Notes: generated by a model not told the origin, from the sequence alone. 42,411 bases of DNA from Elysia marginata (GCA_019649035.1 BMAT01002343.1:190827-233237), one strand, 5' to 3'; shown: positions 34,101-37,700, counted from the stretch's first letter. Translations and numbers: made by a program.

Positions 34101-34175
34101 TGTCCATATGCACTGGCTTGACCACAAGCTTACTGCCATCAAGACAAGCTTGCGCTGAGACCACAGCAGTGGCAT
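1..34175 (-). CDS. Multi-exon secreted PAN-EGF-TSP1-SRCR-TSP1(n) protein gene, 3' end outside window
   Basis: Overall gene model. The 22 coding exons in transcript order are 33979-34175, 31976-32204, 30021-30215, 28485-28620, 26937-27116, 24646-24813, 23891-24049, 21778-21942, 20781-20951, 18526-18690, 17345-17509, 16322-16486, 14974-15138, 14056-14220, 11424-11588, 10506-10673, 8636-8800, 8068-8232, 6389-6553, 2944-3108, 1022-1186 and 1-76 (cut). All have AG/GT borders and the phases join without conflict, giving at least 1219 residues. Domain order is signal peptide, N-glycan-rich linker, PAN-like, EGF-like, TSP1 x2, SRCR, TSP1 x14 (the last cut). The TSP1 repeats resemble those of hemicentin, coadhesin and properdin. 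TSP1 arrays of this kind act in extracellular matrix, adhesion or innate recognition. The role here is inferred only. No transmembrane segment or protease domain is visible. Confidence 0.9.
204..330. repeat. (GA)n and GACA-rich purine tract
   Basis: A GAGA run with interspersed GACAGACAGACA, nearly all purine on the plus strand, hence polypyrimidine in the transcript. Similar GA tracts lie at 10077-10137 and 14770-14785. Confidence 0.9.
550..835 (+). mobile_element. SINE family C, copy 1
   Basis: tRNA-like head GTGGTCTTGTGGTAAACGCT (A-box) and AGGGTTCCAGCCC (B-box). The body contains GAGTACCTGGCTATG, GATCTTGTCAGCAT and GAGAGTTCAAACGATAATTT, ordered as in the copy at 2365-2620. The short open frames here are noise. 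Confidence 0.75.
1022..1186 (-). CDS. Exon 21: TSP1 repeat 15, first Trp replaced
   Basis: 165 bp, phase 1-1. VFLAWSEW (first ladder Trp is Phe), [15 protein letters not shown] (sequon NRT), APQHGG loop, sequon NVT, end CNTQPCP. Acceptor GAAACAG|TG, donor CCAA|GTAAGT. It shares the PQHGG loop and C-terminal end with exon 20, so the pair probably arose by duplication. Confidence 0.97.
1346..1393. repeat. (TA)n-(TG)n microsatellite
   Basis: A run of TA units followed by TG units, next to the L2-like tail. Confidence 0.95.
1400..1600 (+). mobile_element. Possible LINE/SINE 3' end (L2/Deu-like tail)
   Basis: TGTAAAGCGCCTTGAGC followed by GGCTGCTATATAAATAAA and an ATTATTATA-rich end is the widely shared 3' tail of L2-type LINEs and their SINEs. 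A similar but weaker form (GAGCGCTCTGCAAGAGAATT then an ATT run) lies at 6930-7080. Confidence 0.45.
2365..2620 (+). mobile_element. SINE family C, copy 2 (diverged)
   Basis: The body blocks GAGTACCCGGCTATATG, GATCTCGTCAGAA and AAGTTCAAAAGGTAATTTGG match copy 1 in order and spacing. The head is decayed and no clear B-box remains. Confidence 0.65.
2944..3108 (-). CDS. Exon 20: TSP1 repeat 14, first Trp replaced
   Basis: 165 bp, phase 1-1. YYEDWSAW (first ladder Trp is Tyr), [15 protein letters not shown], the TPQHGG loop that also occurs in exon 21, sequon NET, end CNTQPCP. Acceptor ATTTTAG|TT, donor CCAG|GTCAGT. Confidence 0.97.
3420..4085. repeat. (CTAT)n microsatellites
   Basis: Two tracts of CTAT units, 3420-3485 and 3860-4078, the second with interruptions. 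They lie in the intron between exons 19 and 20. Confidence 0.95.
4855..5155 (-). mobile_element. SINE family B, copy 1
   Basis: Minus strand: CTGTGGCCTAGCGGTAAGAC (A-box), GGGTTCGATCCCC (B-box), then a conserved body of about 200 bases and an A-rich tail (AATCAAACAAACAAA). The body is about 80-85% alike by eye to the copy at 30811-31130. The open frame across it is not a gene. Confidence 0.88.
5895..6053 (-). mobile_element. SINE family A, 3'-truncated minus copy
   Basis: Minus strand: GAGGCAGAGTGGTTAGCGCG (A-box-like), GTGGATCGATTC (decayed B-box), then GCAATTGCCTAGGGAAAGCA, as in the other copies. It stops soon after the 'CAGTTCAC' body block. Confidence 0.75.
6389..6553 (-). CDS. Exon 19: TSP1 repeat 13
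   Basis: 165 bp, phase 1-1. [25 protein letters not shown] (sequon NRS), GPYYKG loop, sequon NQT, end CNTQPCP. Acceptor ATCCTACCAG|TT, donor CCCA|GTAAGA. It is closest to exon 18 in its first half and to exons 20 and 21 in its end (CNTQPCP). Confidence 0.97.
6554..8067. other. Intron between exons 18 and 19
   Basis: Contains CAACAA microrepeats near 6670, the ATT-rich tract and otherwise AT-rich sequence with poly-A near 7490. No coding or RNA feature seen. Confidence 0.7.
6938..7085. repeat. (ATT)n-rich low-complexity tract
   Basis: Imperfect ATT and TTA units, likely grown from the tail of a retroelement (GAGCGCTCTGCAAGAG lies just before). The Tyr-rich open frame is an artefact. Confidence 0.85.
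8068..8232 (-). CDS. Exon 18: TSP1 repeat 12
   Basis: 165 bp, phase 1-1. [25 protein letters not shown] (sequon NRT), a divergent loop GTSHGGEYC, end CNTHHCP. Acceptor CGCCCTAG|AG (Glu split codon), donor CCCA|GTGAGT. [16 protein letters not shown] is shared with exon 19 at protein level and nearly so at DNA level. The intron to exon 17 is only about 400 bp. Confidence 0.97.
8345..8510 (-). mobile_element. SINE family D, minus copy
   Basis: Minus strand: GGCGTAGTGGCGACATG, GTGGCAAGGCGGTGGGTACC, GAAGGTTCGGGTCATAC, TCGGGCATTTCCACTTAAAA. It matches the 13.7-kb copy along its length. It lies in the short intron between exons 17 and 18. Confidence 0.7.
8636..8800 (-). CDS. Exon 17: TSP1 repeat 11, first Trp replaced
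   Basis: 165 bp, phase 1-1. [11 protein letters not shown]: the first ladder Trp is Leu. CSVTCGGG, sequon NRS within [14 protein letters not shown] loop, end CNEESCP. Acceptor ATTTCAG|TT, donor CCAG|GTAAAT. The minus-strand reading frame here is broken just outside the exon, so no long open frame marks it, but the module is complete. Confidence 0.95.
10077..10137. repeat. (GA)n microsatellite
   Basis: A continuous GA run preceded by a few GATA-like units, in the intron between exons 16 and 17. Confidence 0.95.
10305..10430 (+). mobile_element. SINE family D, diverged plus copy
   Basis: GTTGGTGCCGAAGTCAGGGG, then GGTTCGAACCACTCAAAAGG, then TGCCATTTCTCATTTAAA, matching family D order. A fragment with the same B-box region lies at 6105-6150 on the minus strand. 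Confidence 0.6.
10506..10673 (-). CDS. Exon 16: TSP1 repeat 10, first Trp replaced
   Basis: 168 bp, phase 1-1, one residue longer than standard ([12 protein letters not shown] between Cys 2 and 3). Begins [11 protein letters not shown]: the first ladder Trp is Phe. CDVTCG keeps the Thr for O-fucose but has Asp for Ser. The basic run RRRYR strengthens the Arg face. GPFYGG loop, end CNVQPCP. Acceptor TTCCTAG|AG gives a Glu split codon; donor CCTA|GTGAGT. Confidence 0.96.
10674..12234. other. Introns around exon 15
   Basis: 10674-11423 and 11589-12234 hold AT-rich single-copy-looking DNA. No element is recognised before the LINE relic that starts at about 12235. Confidence 0.6.
11424..11588 (-). 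CDS. Exon 15: TSP1 repeat 9
   Basis: 165 bp, phase 1-1. [23 protein letters not shown], the QGPFYGG loop, end CSTNSCP. Acceptor CTTCTCAG|TT, donor CCAG|GTAATT. The GPFYGG loop is shared with exon 16, its direct neighbour. Confidence 0.97.
12235..12800 (+). mobile_element. Degraded non-LTR retrotransposon: RNase H end and C-terminal tail
   Basis: The plus-strand frame at 12240-12464 contains [13 protein letters not shown], the conserved end of a LINE RNase H domain (consensus G-N-E-K-A-D-x-L-A-K-x-G). The following stretch to 12790 keeps the typical tail: [15 protein letters not shown], then [17 protein letters not shown], a CC-H-C-like motif. It has stops and ends in a GAAGAA run. It is a relic without a complete reverse transcriptase. 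Minus-strand frames here are shadows. Confidence 0.8.
12800..13280 (+). mobile_element. Degraded LINE: C-terminal reverse-transcriptase tail with zinc-finger-like end
   Basis: Despite stops and shifts the plus strand still reads [16 protein letters not shown], then [14 protein letters not shown], then AWRQAVKK, and finally a [14 protein letters not shown] end. This is the usual order at the C-terminus of a common animal LINE type (GHV-R-M-D-G-R-I-P-K-D-L-L-Y-GEL... KDVCKRD... W-R-V-K... GL-SHSR). It lies directly after the RNase H relic but belongs to a different element type. Confidence 0.78.
13705..13890 (+). mobile_element. SINE family D, best copy
   Basis: About 180 bases: GAGCGTAGTGAC head, GTGGCAAGTCGGTGGTTACC, GAAGGTTCGAATCATAC (B-box), then GGGGCATTTCCACTTAAAA. 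Matching copies lie at 8345-8510 (minus), 10305-10430 (plus) and, split, at 33405-33470 plus 33848-33960. Probably tRNA-derived; the A-box is weak. Confidence 0.7.
14056..14220 (-). CDS. Exon 14: TSP1 repeat 8
   Basis: 165 bp, phase 1-1. [23 protein letters not shown], the EGPFYDG loop with sequon NCT, end CNTHHCP. The donor CCAA|GTAGGT is unusual but in phase. The second aromatic layer (F in ERFRV) is shared with exon 15, suggesting the two are neighbours by duplication. Confidence 0.96.
14974..15138 (-). CDS. Exon 13: TSP1 repeat 7
   Basis: 165 bp, phase 1-1. [15 protein letters not shown] (Thr for the first Ser), QWRNRTC (contains sequon NRT), GPYHLG loop, end CLPRICP. Acceptor ATTACAG|TT, donor CCAG|GTTAAA. 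A longer open frame on the same strand is out of phase; the Cys/Trp pattern fixes the correct frame. Confidence 0.96.
16322..16486 (-). CDS. Exon 12: TSP1 repeat 6
   Basis: 165 bp, phase 1-1. Begins [11 protein letters not shown], then [21 protein letters not shown] loop, end CNLHHCP. The acceptor GCGTAG|AG is one of three in this gene where the exon starts AG, so the split codon is Glu and not Val or Ile. The donor is a weaker CCCA|GTGGGT. Confidence 0.97.
17345..17509 (-). CDS. Exon 11: TSP1 repeat 5
   Basis: 165 bp, phase 1-1. [15 protein letters not shown] (Ala for the usual Gly after Cys 2), RTRHRNC, and GPLYEG loop. The acidic stretch ASQEEESC precedes the fifth Cys, and the end is CNTHNCP. 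Donor CCAG|GTGACA. The split codon with exon 12 is Glu. A short CA/AATAAT microsatellite lies just inside the following intron. Confidence 0.97.
18526..18690 (-). CDS. Exon 10: TSP1 repeat 4
   Basis: Standard 165-bp phase 1-1 module. [22 protein letters not shown], the HGPFYNG loop, and end CMDKHCP. One N-x-T sequon (NQT) lies before the fifth Cys. Acceptor CTCCAG|TG, donor CCAG|GTGAGA. CSVTCG is a full O-fucose consensus, and the two W-x2-W pairs are potential C-mannosylation sites. Confidence 0.97.
18691..20261. other. Intron between exons 9 and 10, left part
   Basis: AT-rich, with a short AGG repeat at about 19415-19433 and the hairpin at 20064. Nothing else recognised. Confidence 0.6.
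20064..20126. repeat. Hairpin with 17-bp arms
   Basis: The arms at 20064-20080 and 20110-20126 (CTGTCGGTTGT core, 15 of 17 paired) are separated by 29 bases. They lie in the intron between exons 9 and 10. It is probably a small palindromic element; no function is visible. Confidence 0.6.
20262..20640 (-). mobile_element. Possible LINE 3' end (minus strand)
   Basis: The left edge has AAGATAAGATAA followed by TTTTATTTGTCCCTTTTCAA. This arrangement is common at the reverse-complemented 3' ends of invertebrate non-LTR elements: a short A-rich microrepeat tail, then a conserved 3' UTR. No protein-coding remnant could be read with confidence, so the right limit is a guess. Confidence 0.35.
20781..20951 (-). 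CDS. Exon 9: TSP1 repeat 3
   Basis: Acceptor TGCCCCAG|TG and donor CCTG|GTAAGC, phase 1. Trp ladder [20 protein letters not shown], and end CTLDMCP. It is two residues longer than the standard 55-residue module, from an insertion (NHPAKQHGG) in the third-Cys loop. Glu replaces the Gly after the CSVTC core. This is the first member of the long C-terminal TSP1 row and follows the SRCR directly. Confidence 0.96.
21778..21942 (-). CDS. Exon 8: SRCR domain, C-terminal half
   Basis: Acceptor GTGACAG|TC and donor GATG|GTAAGG, phase 1-1, 55 codons. [19 protein letters not shown] matches the SRCR 'FG.G.G.I.L..V.C.G.E' strand. ACEHNKW and GVQC give the remaining cysteines (AC, AC, IC, QC). Joined to exon 7 the domain has six cysteines, the group A pattern. 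Group A SRCR domains are usually encoded by two or more exons, which also fits. The acidic metal-binding residues are only partly kept. Confidence 0.95.
21943..23890. other. Intron splitting the SRCR domain
   Basis: About 1.95 kb. Two GC-richer patches (22050-22260 and 23280-23470) stand out from the AT-rich rest and may be old repeats. The second holds a near-inverted pair (CTCGACCGGCTTAA and CGCCGGTCAAG). No family is recognised. Confidence 0.5.
23891..24049 (-). CDS. Exon 7: SRCR domain, N-terminal half
   Basis: Acceptor TTCAAAG|GT and donor TCCG|GTAGGC, phase 1-1, 53 codons. [16 protein letters not shown] is the typical SRCR opening (R-L-V-G-G-x3-x-E-G-R-V-E-V). [20 protein letters not shown] followed by LGWP is the classical W-x2-V-C...A-x2-VCRQLG core. 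Two of the six cysteines are here; the domain is completed by exon 8. SRCR domains mediate protein or microbial ligand binding at the cell surface or in secretions. Confidence 0.95.
24646..24813 (-). CDS. Exon 6: TSP1 repeat 2, variant with wide first Cys spacing
   Basis: Acceptor CTACACAG|GG and donor AATG|GTAAGT, both phase 1. WETWGAW is the Trp ladder, and six cysteines end CNSVPCN. Unlike every other repeat it has CSTQTTCG, with five residues instead of three between the first two cysteines, so the O-fucosylation site is lost. A sequon (NES) is present. This spacing occurs in some divergent TSP1 repeats. It is separated from exon 5 by the mariner-bearing intron and leads directly into the SRCR domain. 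Confidence 0.92.
24905..25225 (+). mobile_element. SINE family A, plus copy (tRNA-Met-like head)
   Basis: The head reads TTGGTGGTTTGCGCGTCGGA, then CTCATAATCC and GGGTTCGATTCCC, that is A-box and B-box of a tRNA with a CAT anticodon loop. A 9-base unit (CGGACTCAT) is duplicated in the anticodon arm. The body (CCTTGGG, CTTTCCTCAGTTCACCC, CTGGCTAAA, GAGCGCCTAA) ends GTAAAGTCTTGAGTCTGCC. The same body is found at 33480-33845 and in part at 5895-6053. Confidence 0.85.
25501..26861 (+). mobile_element. Mariner-type DNA transposon (defective) in the intron between exons 5 and 6
   Basis: Terminal inverted repeats at 25503-25540 and 26822-26859 match at 32 of 38 positions, starting CGAGGGCATA. The left flank is the TA target dinucleotide; the right flank is CA, a probable one-base decay of TA. 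The length of about 1.36 kb is normal for a complete mariner. It lies opposite in strand to the host gene, and its 26869-26887 flank carries a small hairpin. The transposase inside is broken (see separate entry). Confidence 0.93.
25652..26745 (+). pseudogene. Mariner transposase pseudogene
   Basis: The N-terminal helix-turn-helix part ([20 protein letters not shown]) is in one frame to about 25900. The rest continues in a second frame from about 25897 ([11 protein letters not shown]...). So there is a frameshift or small deletion in the linker. The catalytic motifs are recognisable: [11 protein letters not shown] (first Asp), [10 protein letters not shown] (second Asp) and SDLAPSHFF (third Asp). 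Two in-frame TAA stops occur, at 26530-26532 and 26731-26733. Both sit where mariner proteins normally have Tyr (PPY before S-x-DLAP, and GDY before VEK). The likely original start is the Met near 25700 ([12 protein letters not shown]); an upstream Met at 25652 is also open. Confidence 0.92.
26937..27116 (-). CDS. Exon 5: TSP1 repeat 1
   Basis: Residues about 253-312. It has the Trp ladder WGDWEPW, CSVTC, the basic layer residues around RMRSRTC, and six cysteines ending CELQQCP. It is longer than the others because of an insertion ([14 protein letters not shown]) between the third and fourth Cys. The glycine after the CSVTC core is Asn here, so the O-fucose consensus CSx(S/T)CG is imperfect. 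Two in-frame acceptors 6 bases apart are possible (ATAG|AT or CTAG|GC, edges 27116 or 27110), adding or dropping two residues. The donor CCAC|GTAAGG splits an Arg codon with exon 6. Confidence 0.9.
27117..28182. other. Intron between exons 4 and 5
   Basis: AT-rich, no element recognised before the CTAGATCTAG cluster. Confidence 0.6.
28183..28390. repeat. Cluster of CTAGATCTAG-type palindromic words
   Basis: About ten overlapping or nearby copies of TCTAGA, TAGATCTAG and related words in 200 bases, in the intron just 3' of exon 4. Similar words are scattered elsewhere (960-995, 17970-18000, 40490). Confidence 0.8.
28485..28620 (-). CDS. Exon 4: EGF-like domain
   Basis: Acceptor TTTCATAG|AGA and donor GCAG|GTAACT; enters in phase 0, leaves in phase 1, 45 codons. 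Six cysteines fall in EGF order: [13 protein letters not shown], then [13 protein letters not shown] (C5-x8-C6 with the usual G-W/F-x-G-x-x-C end). There is no Asp/Asn-x-Asp/Asn-Glu calcium-binding start, so it is probably a non-calcium EGF. The only long open frame across this stretch is a different frame, so the exon is easily missed; the EGF frame is the one that continues exon 3 in phase. This exon is where the gene changes from phase 0 to phase 1 introns. Confidence 0.92.
28690..28980 (+). mobile_element. Degraded LINE C-terminal fragment next to assembly gap
   Basis: The plus frame reads ERLLD, stop, [18 protein letters not shown], then [15 protein letters not shown]. After one frameshift it continues [17 protein letters not shown] and [11 protein letters not shown]. 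This is the standard end of a LINE reverse-transcriptase ORF. Two stops and a shift make it a relic. It ends at the N run at 28981. Confidence 0.82.
28981..29000. other. Assembly gap (20 N)
   Basis: A run of N of fixed size between a LINE relic and an (AT)n microsatellite. The real length is unknown. It falls in the intron between exons 3 and 4, so no coding exon is affected. Confidence 0.99.
29001..29022. repeat. (AT)n microsatellite beside the assembly gap
   Basis: Eleven AT units directly after the N run; probably the cause of the gap. Confidence 0.95.
29790..29995 (+). mobile_element. Possible LINE tail ending in a (GAA)n microsatellite
   Basis: The plus frame reads [17 protein letters not shown], then RLPGG and a stop. 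It resembles the last residues of another LINE RT tail (A-x-D-R-x-x-W-R-x-L-V-x-x-L). It then runs into an A/G-only stretch of about 100 bases made mostly of GAA units (29915-29995). The minus-strand Phe-rich frame is a shadow of the GAA run. Confidence 0.5.
30021..30215 (-). CDS. Exon 3: PAN/apple-like domain
   Basis: A symmetric phase 0-0 exon of 65 codons, with acceptor TATTTCAG|AC and donor AAG|GTATGA. The pattern [18 protein letters not shown], followed by LCELSN and a final SGCQY, is the usual PAN core: C-x3-C-x5-C, a buried aromatic strand, then C-x-L. PAN modules in lophotrochozoan extracellular proteins bind protein or carbohydrate. It is shorter than a full apple domain because the outer cysteine strand is missing, so 'PAN-like' is the safe call. 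It is joined directly to the EGF domain. Confidence 0.85.
30811..31130 (-). mobile_element. SINE family B, copy 2, flanked by AGTAAGTAAG
   Basis: Same head (CTGTGGCCTAGCGGTAAGAC) and body as copy 1, with the tail TTCAAACAACCAACCAAC. Both sides carry AGTAAGTAAG (about 30807 and 31131). This may be a target-site duplication or an insertion into an existing AGTA repeat. Confidence 0.88.
31135..33400. other. Introns around exon 2
   Basis: 31135-31975 and 32205-33400. A GC-richer patch at 32870-33000 looks like an old repeat. Otherwise AT-rich, with an A/G tract near 33060-33120. Open frames here lack coding character. Confidence 0.5.
31976..32204 (-). CDS. Exon 2: N-glycosylation-rich segment of unknown fold
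   Basis: Acceptor CTTTTAG|C and donor CTG|GTGAGA; it enters in phase 2 and leaves in phase 0, coding residues about 66-142. The first third holds three N-x-S/T sequons (NAS, NTT, NAT) in an Asp/Thr/Asn-rich run, as expected for a secreted glycosylated linker. The second half (around [16 protein letters not shown]) looks folded, with a mix of aromatic and aliphatic residues, but has no cysteine and I do not recognise a family. The exact phase match to exons 1 and 3 is the main support. Confidence 0.78.
33405..33960 (+). mobile_element. SINE family D interrupted by SINE A (nested)
   Basis: The left part (33405-33470: TAGTAGCGACATAGTATAAG, GTTTCTATCAGGGG) and the right part (33848-33960: CTATGTTACTATAAATCG, ATCGAATCATACCAAAAGC) together make one family D unit. 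The family A copy at 33480-33845 sits between them. Confidence 0.6.
33480..33845 (-). mobile_element. SINE family A, minus copy with 50-bp internal duplication
   Basis: On the minus strand: GTGGCTCAGTGGTTAACACG (A-box), GGGTTCGATTCCC (B-box), then the family body and the end TAAAGTCTTGAGACTGCC. The bases 33520-33569 are repeated without change at 33570-33619. The copy interrupts a family D SINE (33405-33470 and 33848-33960). Confidence 0.85.
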
Positions 34176-34177
34176 AC
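33979..34177 (-). CDS. Exon 1: start codon and signal peptide
   Basis: The ATG at 34175 lies two bases after an acceptor (ACAG|GTATG) and opens 65 codons beginning [18 protein letters not shown]. This has a basic n-region, a hydrophobic h-region (LVLMAVSLW) and a likely cleavage zone near SSQC or LNGQQ, as in a signal peptide. The rest (residues about 23-65) is polar and Gln/Gly/Asp-rich, with no recognised domain. The donor AG|GTAATT is phase 2 and completes a Ser codon with exon 2. The first coding bases are also present in degenerate tandem copies upstream (34178-34890), so the true start could be elsewhere. A second upstream start exon is possible. Confidence 0.65.
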
Positions 34178-34890
34178 CTGTATTAGGGATATTATTATAC
34201 GTGTATATTAAAGTCTAGTTTGTTTCACAAAGACTAGCTTTTTCTATGACTACAACATTGGCATACCTGTATTGGGATGTTATCATCGTTGTGTTGTAAA
34301 GTCTAGTTTGTTTCATAAAGACTAGCTTGTTCTATGACCACAGCAATGGCCAACCTGAATTGAGGATATTATCATCGTTGTGCATTAAAGTCTAGTTTGT
34401 TTCACAAAGACTAACTTTCTCTATGACGACAACTGTGACATATATTTATTGAGGATATTATAATCGTTGTGTATTAAAGTCTGGTTTGTTTCATCAAGAC
34501 ATATTTTGTCTTGACTACAACAGTGGCATACCTGTATGTGGATGCTTACTATCGTTGTGTAAAAAAGTCTAGTTTGTTTCCCCAAGACAAGCCTGCACTG
34601 AGACCAAAATTAAATTAAAGTGGCATACCTGTATTGAAGATATTTACTATCGTTGTGTTAAAAAGTCTAATTTGTTTCATTAAGACAAGCTTGCACTGAG
34701 CACAGCTATCTTGCATACAAAATCAAGAGACCTGGCATTGAGATGTCAGCAACGGCATACCTGTATTGACGATAATTACTATCGTTGCGTAAAAAGTCTT
34801 GGTTTTTTTTTTCATTGAGACAAGCTTATTATTATCTATTAGACTTAAGTTGCAGAATAGCATACTTGTATTAAAGATGTTAGCTGAATA
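34173..34890. repeat. Degenerate 88-132-bp tandem repeat containing the 5' edge of exon 1
   Basis: The motif CATACCTGTATT recurs at 34173, 34262, 34350 (decayed), 34439 (decayed), 34527, 34624, 34756 and 34861, with spacings of 88-89 bases at first, then 97, 132 and 105. Each unit also has AAGTCTAGTTTGTTTCA and, in the better copies, GACAAGCTTGCACTGAG. The last unit covers the splice acceptor and the first codons of exon 1. Confidence 0.9.
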
Positions 34891-36677
34891 ACTCGTTATA
34901 CGAACGGTGAAAACGAACGATGATTAACACATCAACATTTTGTCAGTTGTTTTTTTTTTTTGGAACAAAACACCATTAAGATATGTTTTTATTCCTTTGT
35001 GCTCTGCGCAGGTTCTATTTCTTTCACTCTAAAAACAAGTTTTACATATTTTGCGTTTAATTCTAAAAGTGCGCTGTTTTGAGAAAAATTATTATGCTCT
35101 CTCCAATCTTGGCAACAATTTACAACTCTGCATATCTATGTGGTCTAGAAATGCTCGGATAACTGGTCCTTATTTTTTGCCTAGCTCAATTATTCTCTAG
35201 ATTTATCATCACTATGAAAACAAATTAGATCTTAGTCAAGTTTATTCCTAAAAATCGGTCCTTCAAGGCTGAAAACGGAGTTTTATGAAAAAGAAGTGTT
35301 AACCAACTAAAAATGTCCCATCTATGAGGTAAGTCTGATATTTAAAGCGCCAATTATTTACAAAATCTTTAAAATACATTTAGACATAATTGTTTTTCTA
35401 AAAATTTTAAAAATAAGATCTCGAAGGATGAAAAAAGTGACTTTAAATGGAAATTACTGACAATTTTAAAATTTTAATGACTGATACATTCATCAAGAAA
35501 GTATCAAATTCGTTTTGAAGCACAACTAAAATTTAAACAAAGTGGTGAAGTTCAATTTAGAACAACACTCACTTTGACTCGGTTACCCGTAAACGATAAA
35601 TTGCACATCGGTAGATATTGTTTATCCGACTCCAGCATACTTTTTAAATCTTTTAAATACCTTTAGAACTCTCAAAAGGAAAGATTATTACAATTATTGC
35701 TTTTTTTTTTTAAATAAATTATTAAAATCTGTACTGTCTAAGAAATTATACGCCGTCTAGTTAGCATTTTAGTATATATAAATGTAATCGAACTTAATTC
35801 ATTGACTGCCTATATGTTTAATGGCTCCAAATAAATACTACAGTGCGCATAATTATAATCTGAGTTTCTAAAATTGTTCCAGAAACAATAATGTTATGGA
35901 TCATATTTTATCGAACCTAAAAAAATGTCACCCTACTTGTAAAGAAGAGTACCAGAATAAGGGTTTCAGTTGTATTGCAAAAGAAGAAACTAGCGTATAA
36001 TCCAGTCCTTCAACATTTAATTCAAGATAAATTTTAAAGACTTCATTATCTTCCTTAAAATGATACTTATTCAATTTTGCCAAAAATATGTCAAATAATA
36101 CACCTACATGTCATTTTTTCTTTTGTTTTTCTTTACAGTTATCAACTTTATCAAATGTCTTTTCTTCCGACAAACGGAAATTGTACTTAGAAAGTTTGGG
36201 TTTAAAAGTATTAGATCTGCAAAATAAAAGCTTTCAGTCCGCATTGCTAATAAAATAAGAATTTCATCAGACATACAAATTCCATTCCGATACAGCTTTG
36301 TTGGTATGTTAAATATTATGTTCTTAAGAACTTCAATCTTTCAAAAGTTGAATAATGTGAATAGAAGCCTAGACAAACGCTTTTACCCTTTCAATTTAAT
36401 TTTGAGAAATGAAGTCTTTAAAAGCTTAAGACTTTCTTATCATCTTAAAGGCCTGGACTAGCAAAAAAATTTTATTTTGAAAATGGTTGAGACCACTAAA
36501 TACAATTTTTACTTTAGAAAAACAACAACAACAGCAGCAATGTAGGAAATCTTGGCATAATTATAATAATAAAAATAAAGCTTTTTCGCGAAAGGAATGT
36601 TTAAAGTTTAAGCTGTATTACAAACATTTTGAAATAAAACATTAATTTTTGTCTGTTTTGTAATTTAGTAGCTCACC
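34891..36677. other. First intron
   Basis: About 1.8 kb of very AT-rich DNA between the tandem repeat and the proposed first exon. No gene or element recognised. Confidence 0.55.
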
Positions 36678-36795
36678 TTACTGCCTAAAAGCTTCACTGT
36701 TTTCCACCCGACTGATACGGCTGAGATCTCTTCCACAGTTTGTGTACTCTGATTAAAGCAGAAGTTGTGTATTATCTCTCTCTAGTCTTTTTGTT
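36678..36795 (-). other. Probable non-coding first exon (5' UTR) of the TSP1 gene
   Basis: On the minus strand a good donor (AAG|GTGAGC, exon edge about 36677-36678) follows a stretch of more balanced base composition than the AT-rich surroundings. No coding exon with a start codon was found here. Splicing to the acceptor at 34178 would place the ATG two bases into the next exon. The 5' limit of this exon is a guess. I saw no clear TATA box upstream, only a 55-bp tandem duplication at about 36853-36957. Confidence 0.35.
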
Positions 36796-36852
36796 AATGA
36801 AACAGTTGGTGGAAAGTCTCGTCAGTATTACATTTCTCCAACATTAATCAAA

Positions 36853-36957
36853 GCGTGTCTCATTAGTTTTATTTCTCTCTCCGTGTTCTTCATAGCTCTG
36901 TAAGTAGGCGTGTCTCATTAGCTTTGTTTCTCGCTGTGTTATTCATAGCTTGTTTGA
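36853..36957. repeat. 55-bp tandem duplication upstream of the TSP1 gene
   Basis: GCGTGTCTCATTAG at 36853 and again at 36908, followed in both by a similar TTT-CTC-GTGTT-TTCATAGCT stretch. It lies just 5' of the proposed first exon, so it may fall in the promoter. Confidence 0.7.
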
Positions 36958-37700
36958 TTGCAAGAGTTTCTGCTTCAGTGACTAGATCTATTCATTACTC
37001 CCACAGGGAACCATAGAAGACGATGCCAAGCTCCAGAGGAGAAGTGTAATGACCAACCTTCTCTGTTCTATCTAATGTGAGCGAGGGTAACTCAAAAAAA
37101 GCATATCGCCTAATTATTTTTAAGCAACTGCACAAGGTTTCCTCGTTCAGTAGATTACCTCTAACATGTTACATAGAGATAACAAAAGATTTTTGTGTTG
37201 TTGAAACGTAATCTTAGCTAGTTTTACTACACGCCGCAACATGTTTCGGCGTTGCTCTGTCTAAAAATTTACAGCAACATTACCGTAAGGCTTATATAAA
37301 CCACAATAACTTTTTTTTTTAATTCTGCACTTTAAACATACACAATTTCCAAGAGCACGAAGGTAACGAAACGAGAACTGTTTCCGGCAACAGAATGTCG
37401 CACGCATGCTTGAATGATTCTAAAAGTGCATGACTTTGACATCAAAGTGCACTCTTTGACAGTAAGCGATCACCGCTGGTATGGATGATGTTAAACGATT
37501 GTAGAATCGATTCATTCTTTACAATCCCATTTCTAAACAAAATAACAGTCTTTGACAAGCCTTTTGTGACTCCCAAGCACATGAAATATTAATATTTAAA
37601 AAAGACAAAGATCTGTCCTTTACTCCTTGAAAGTTATGACAATGTAAACGGGTTCACAGTTAACTTAAATTTAAGCTCTTTTGTCGTTGTTGGTCCAAGA

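Noticed and set aside
1..34175. Naming the gene hemicentin, SCO-spondin or properdin
   Set aside because: The TSP1 repeats are alike, but there are no Ig, VWA, VWD or TIL domains in view, and the PAN, EGF and SRCR parts do not fit those families.
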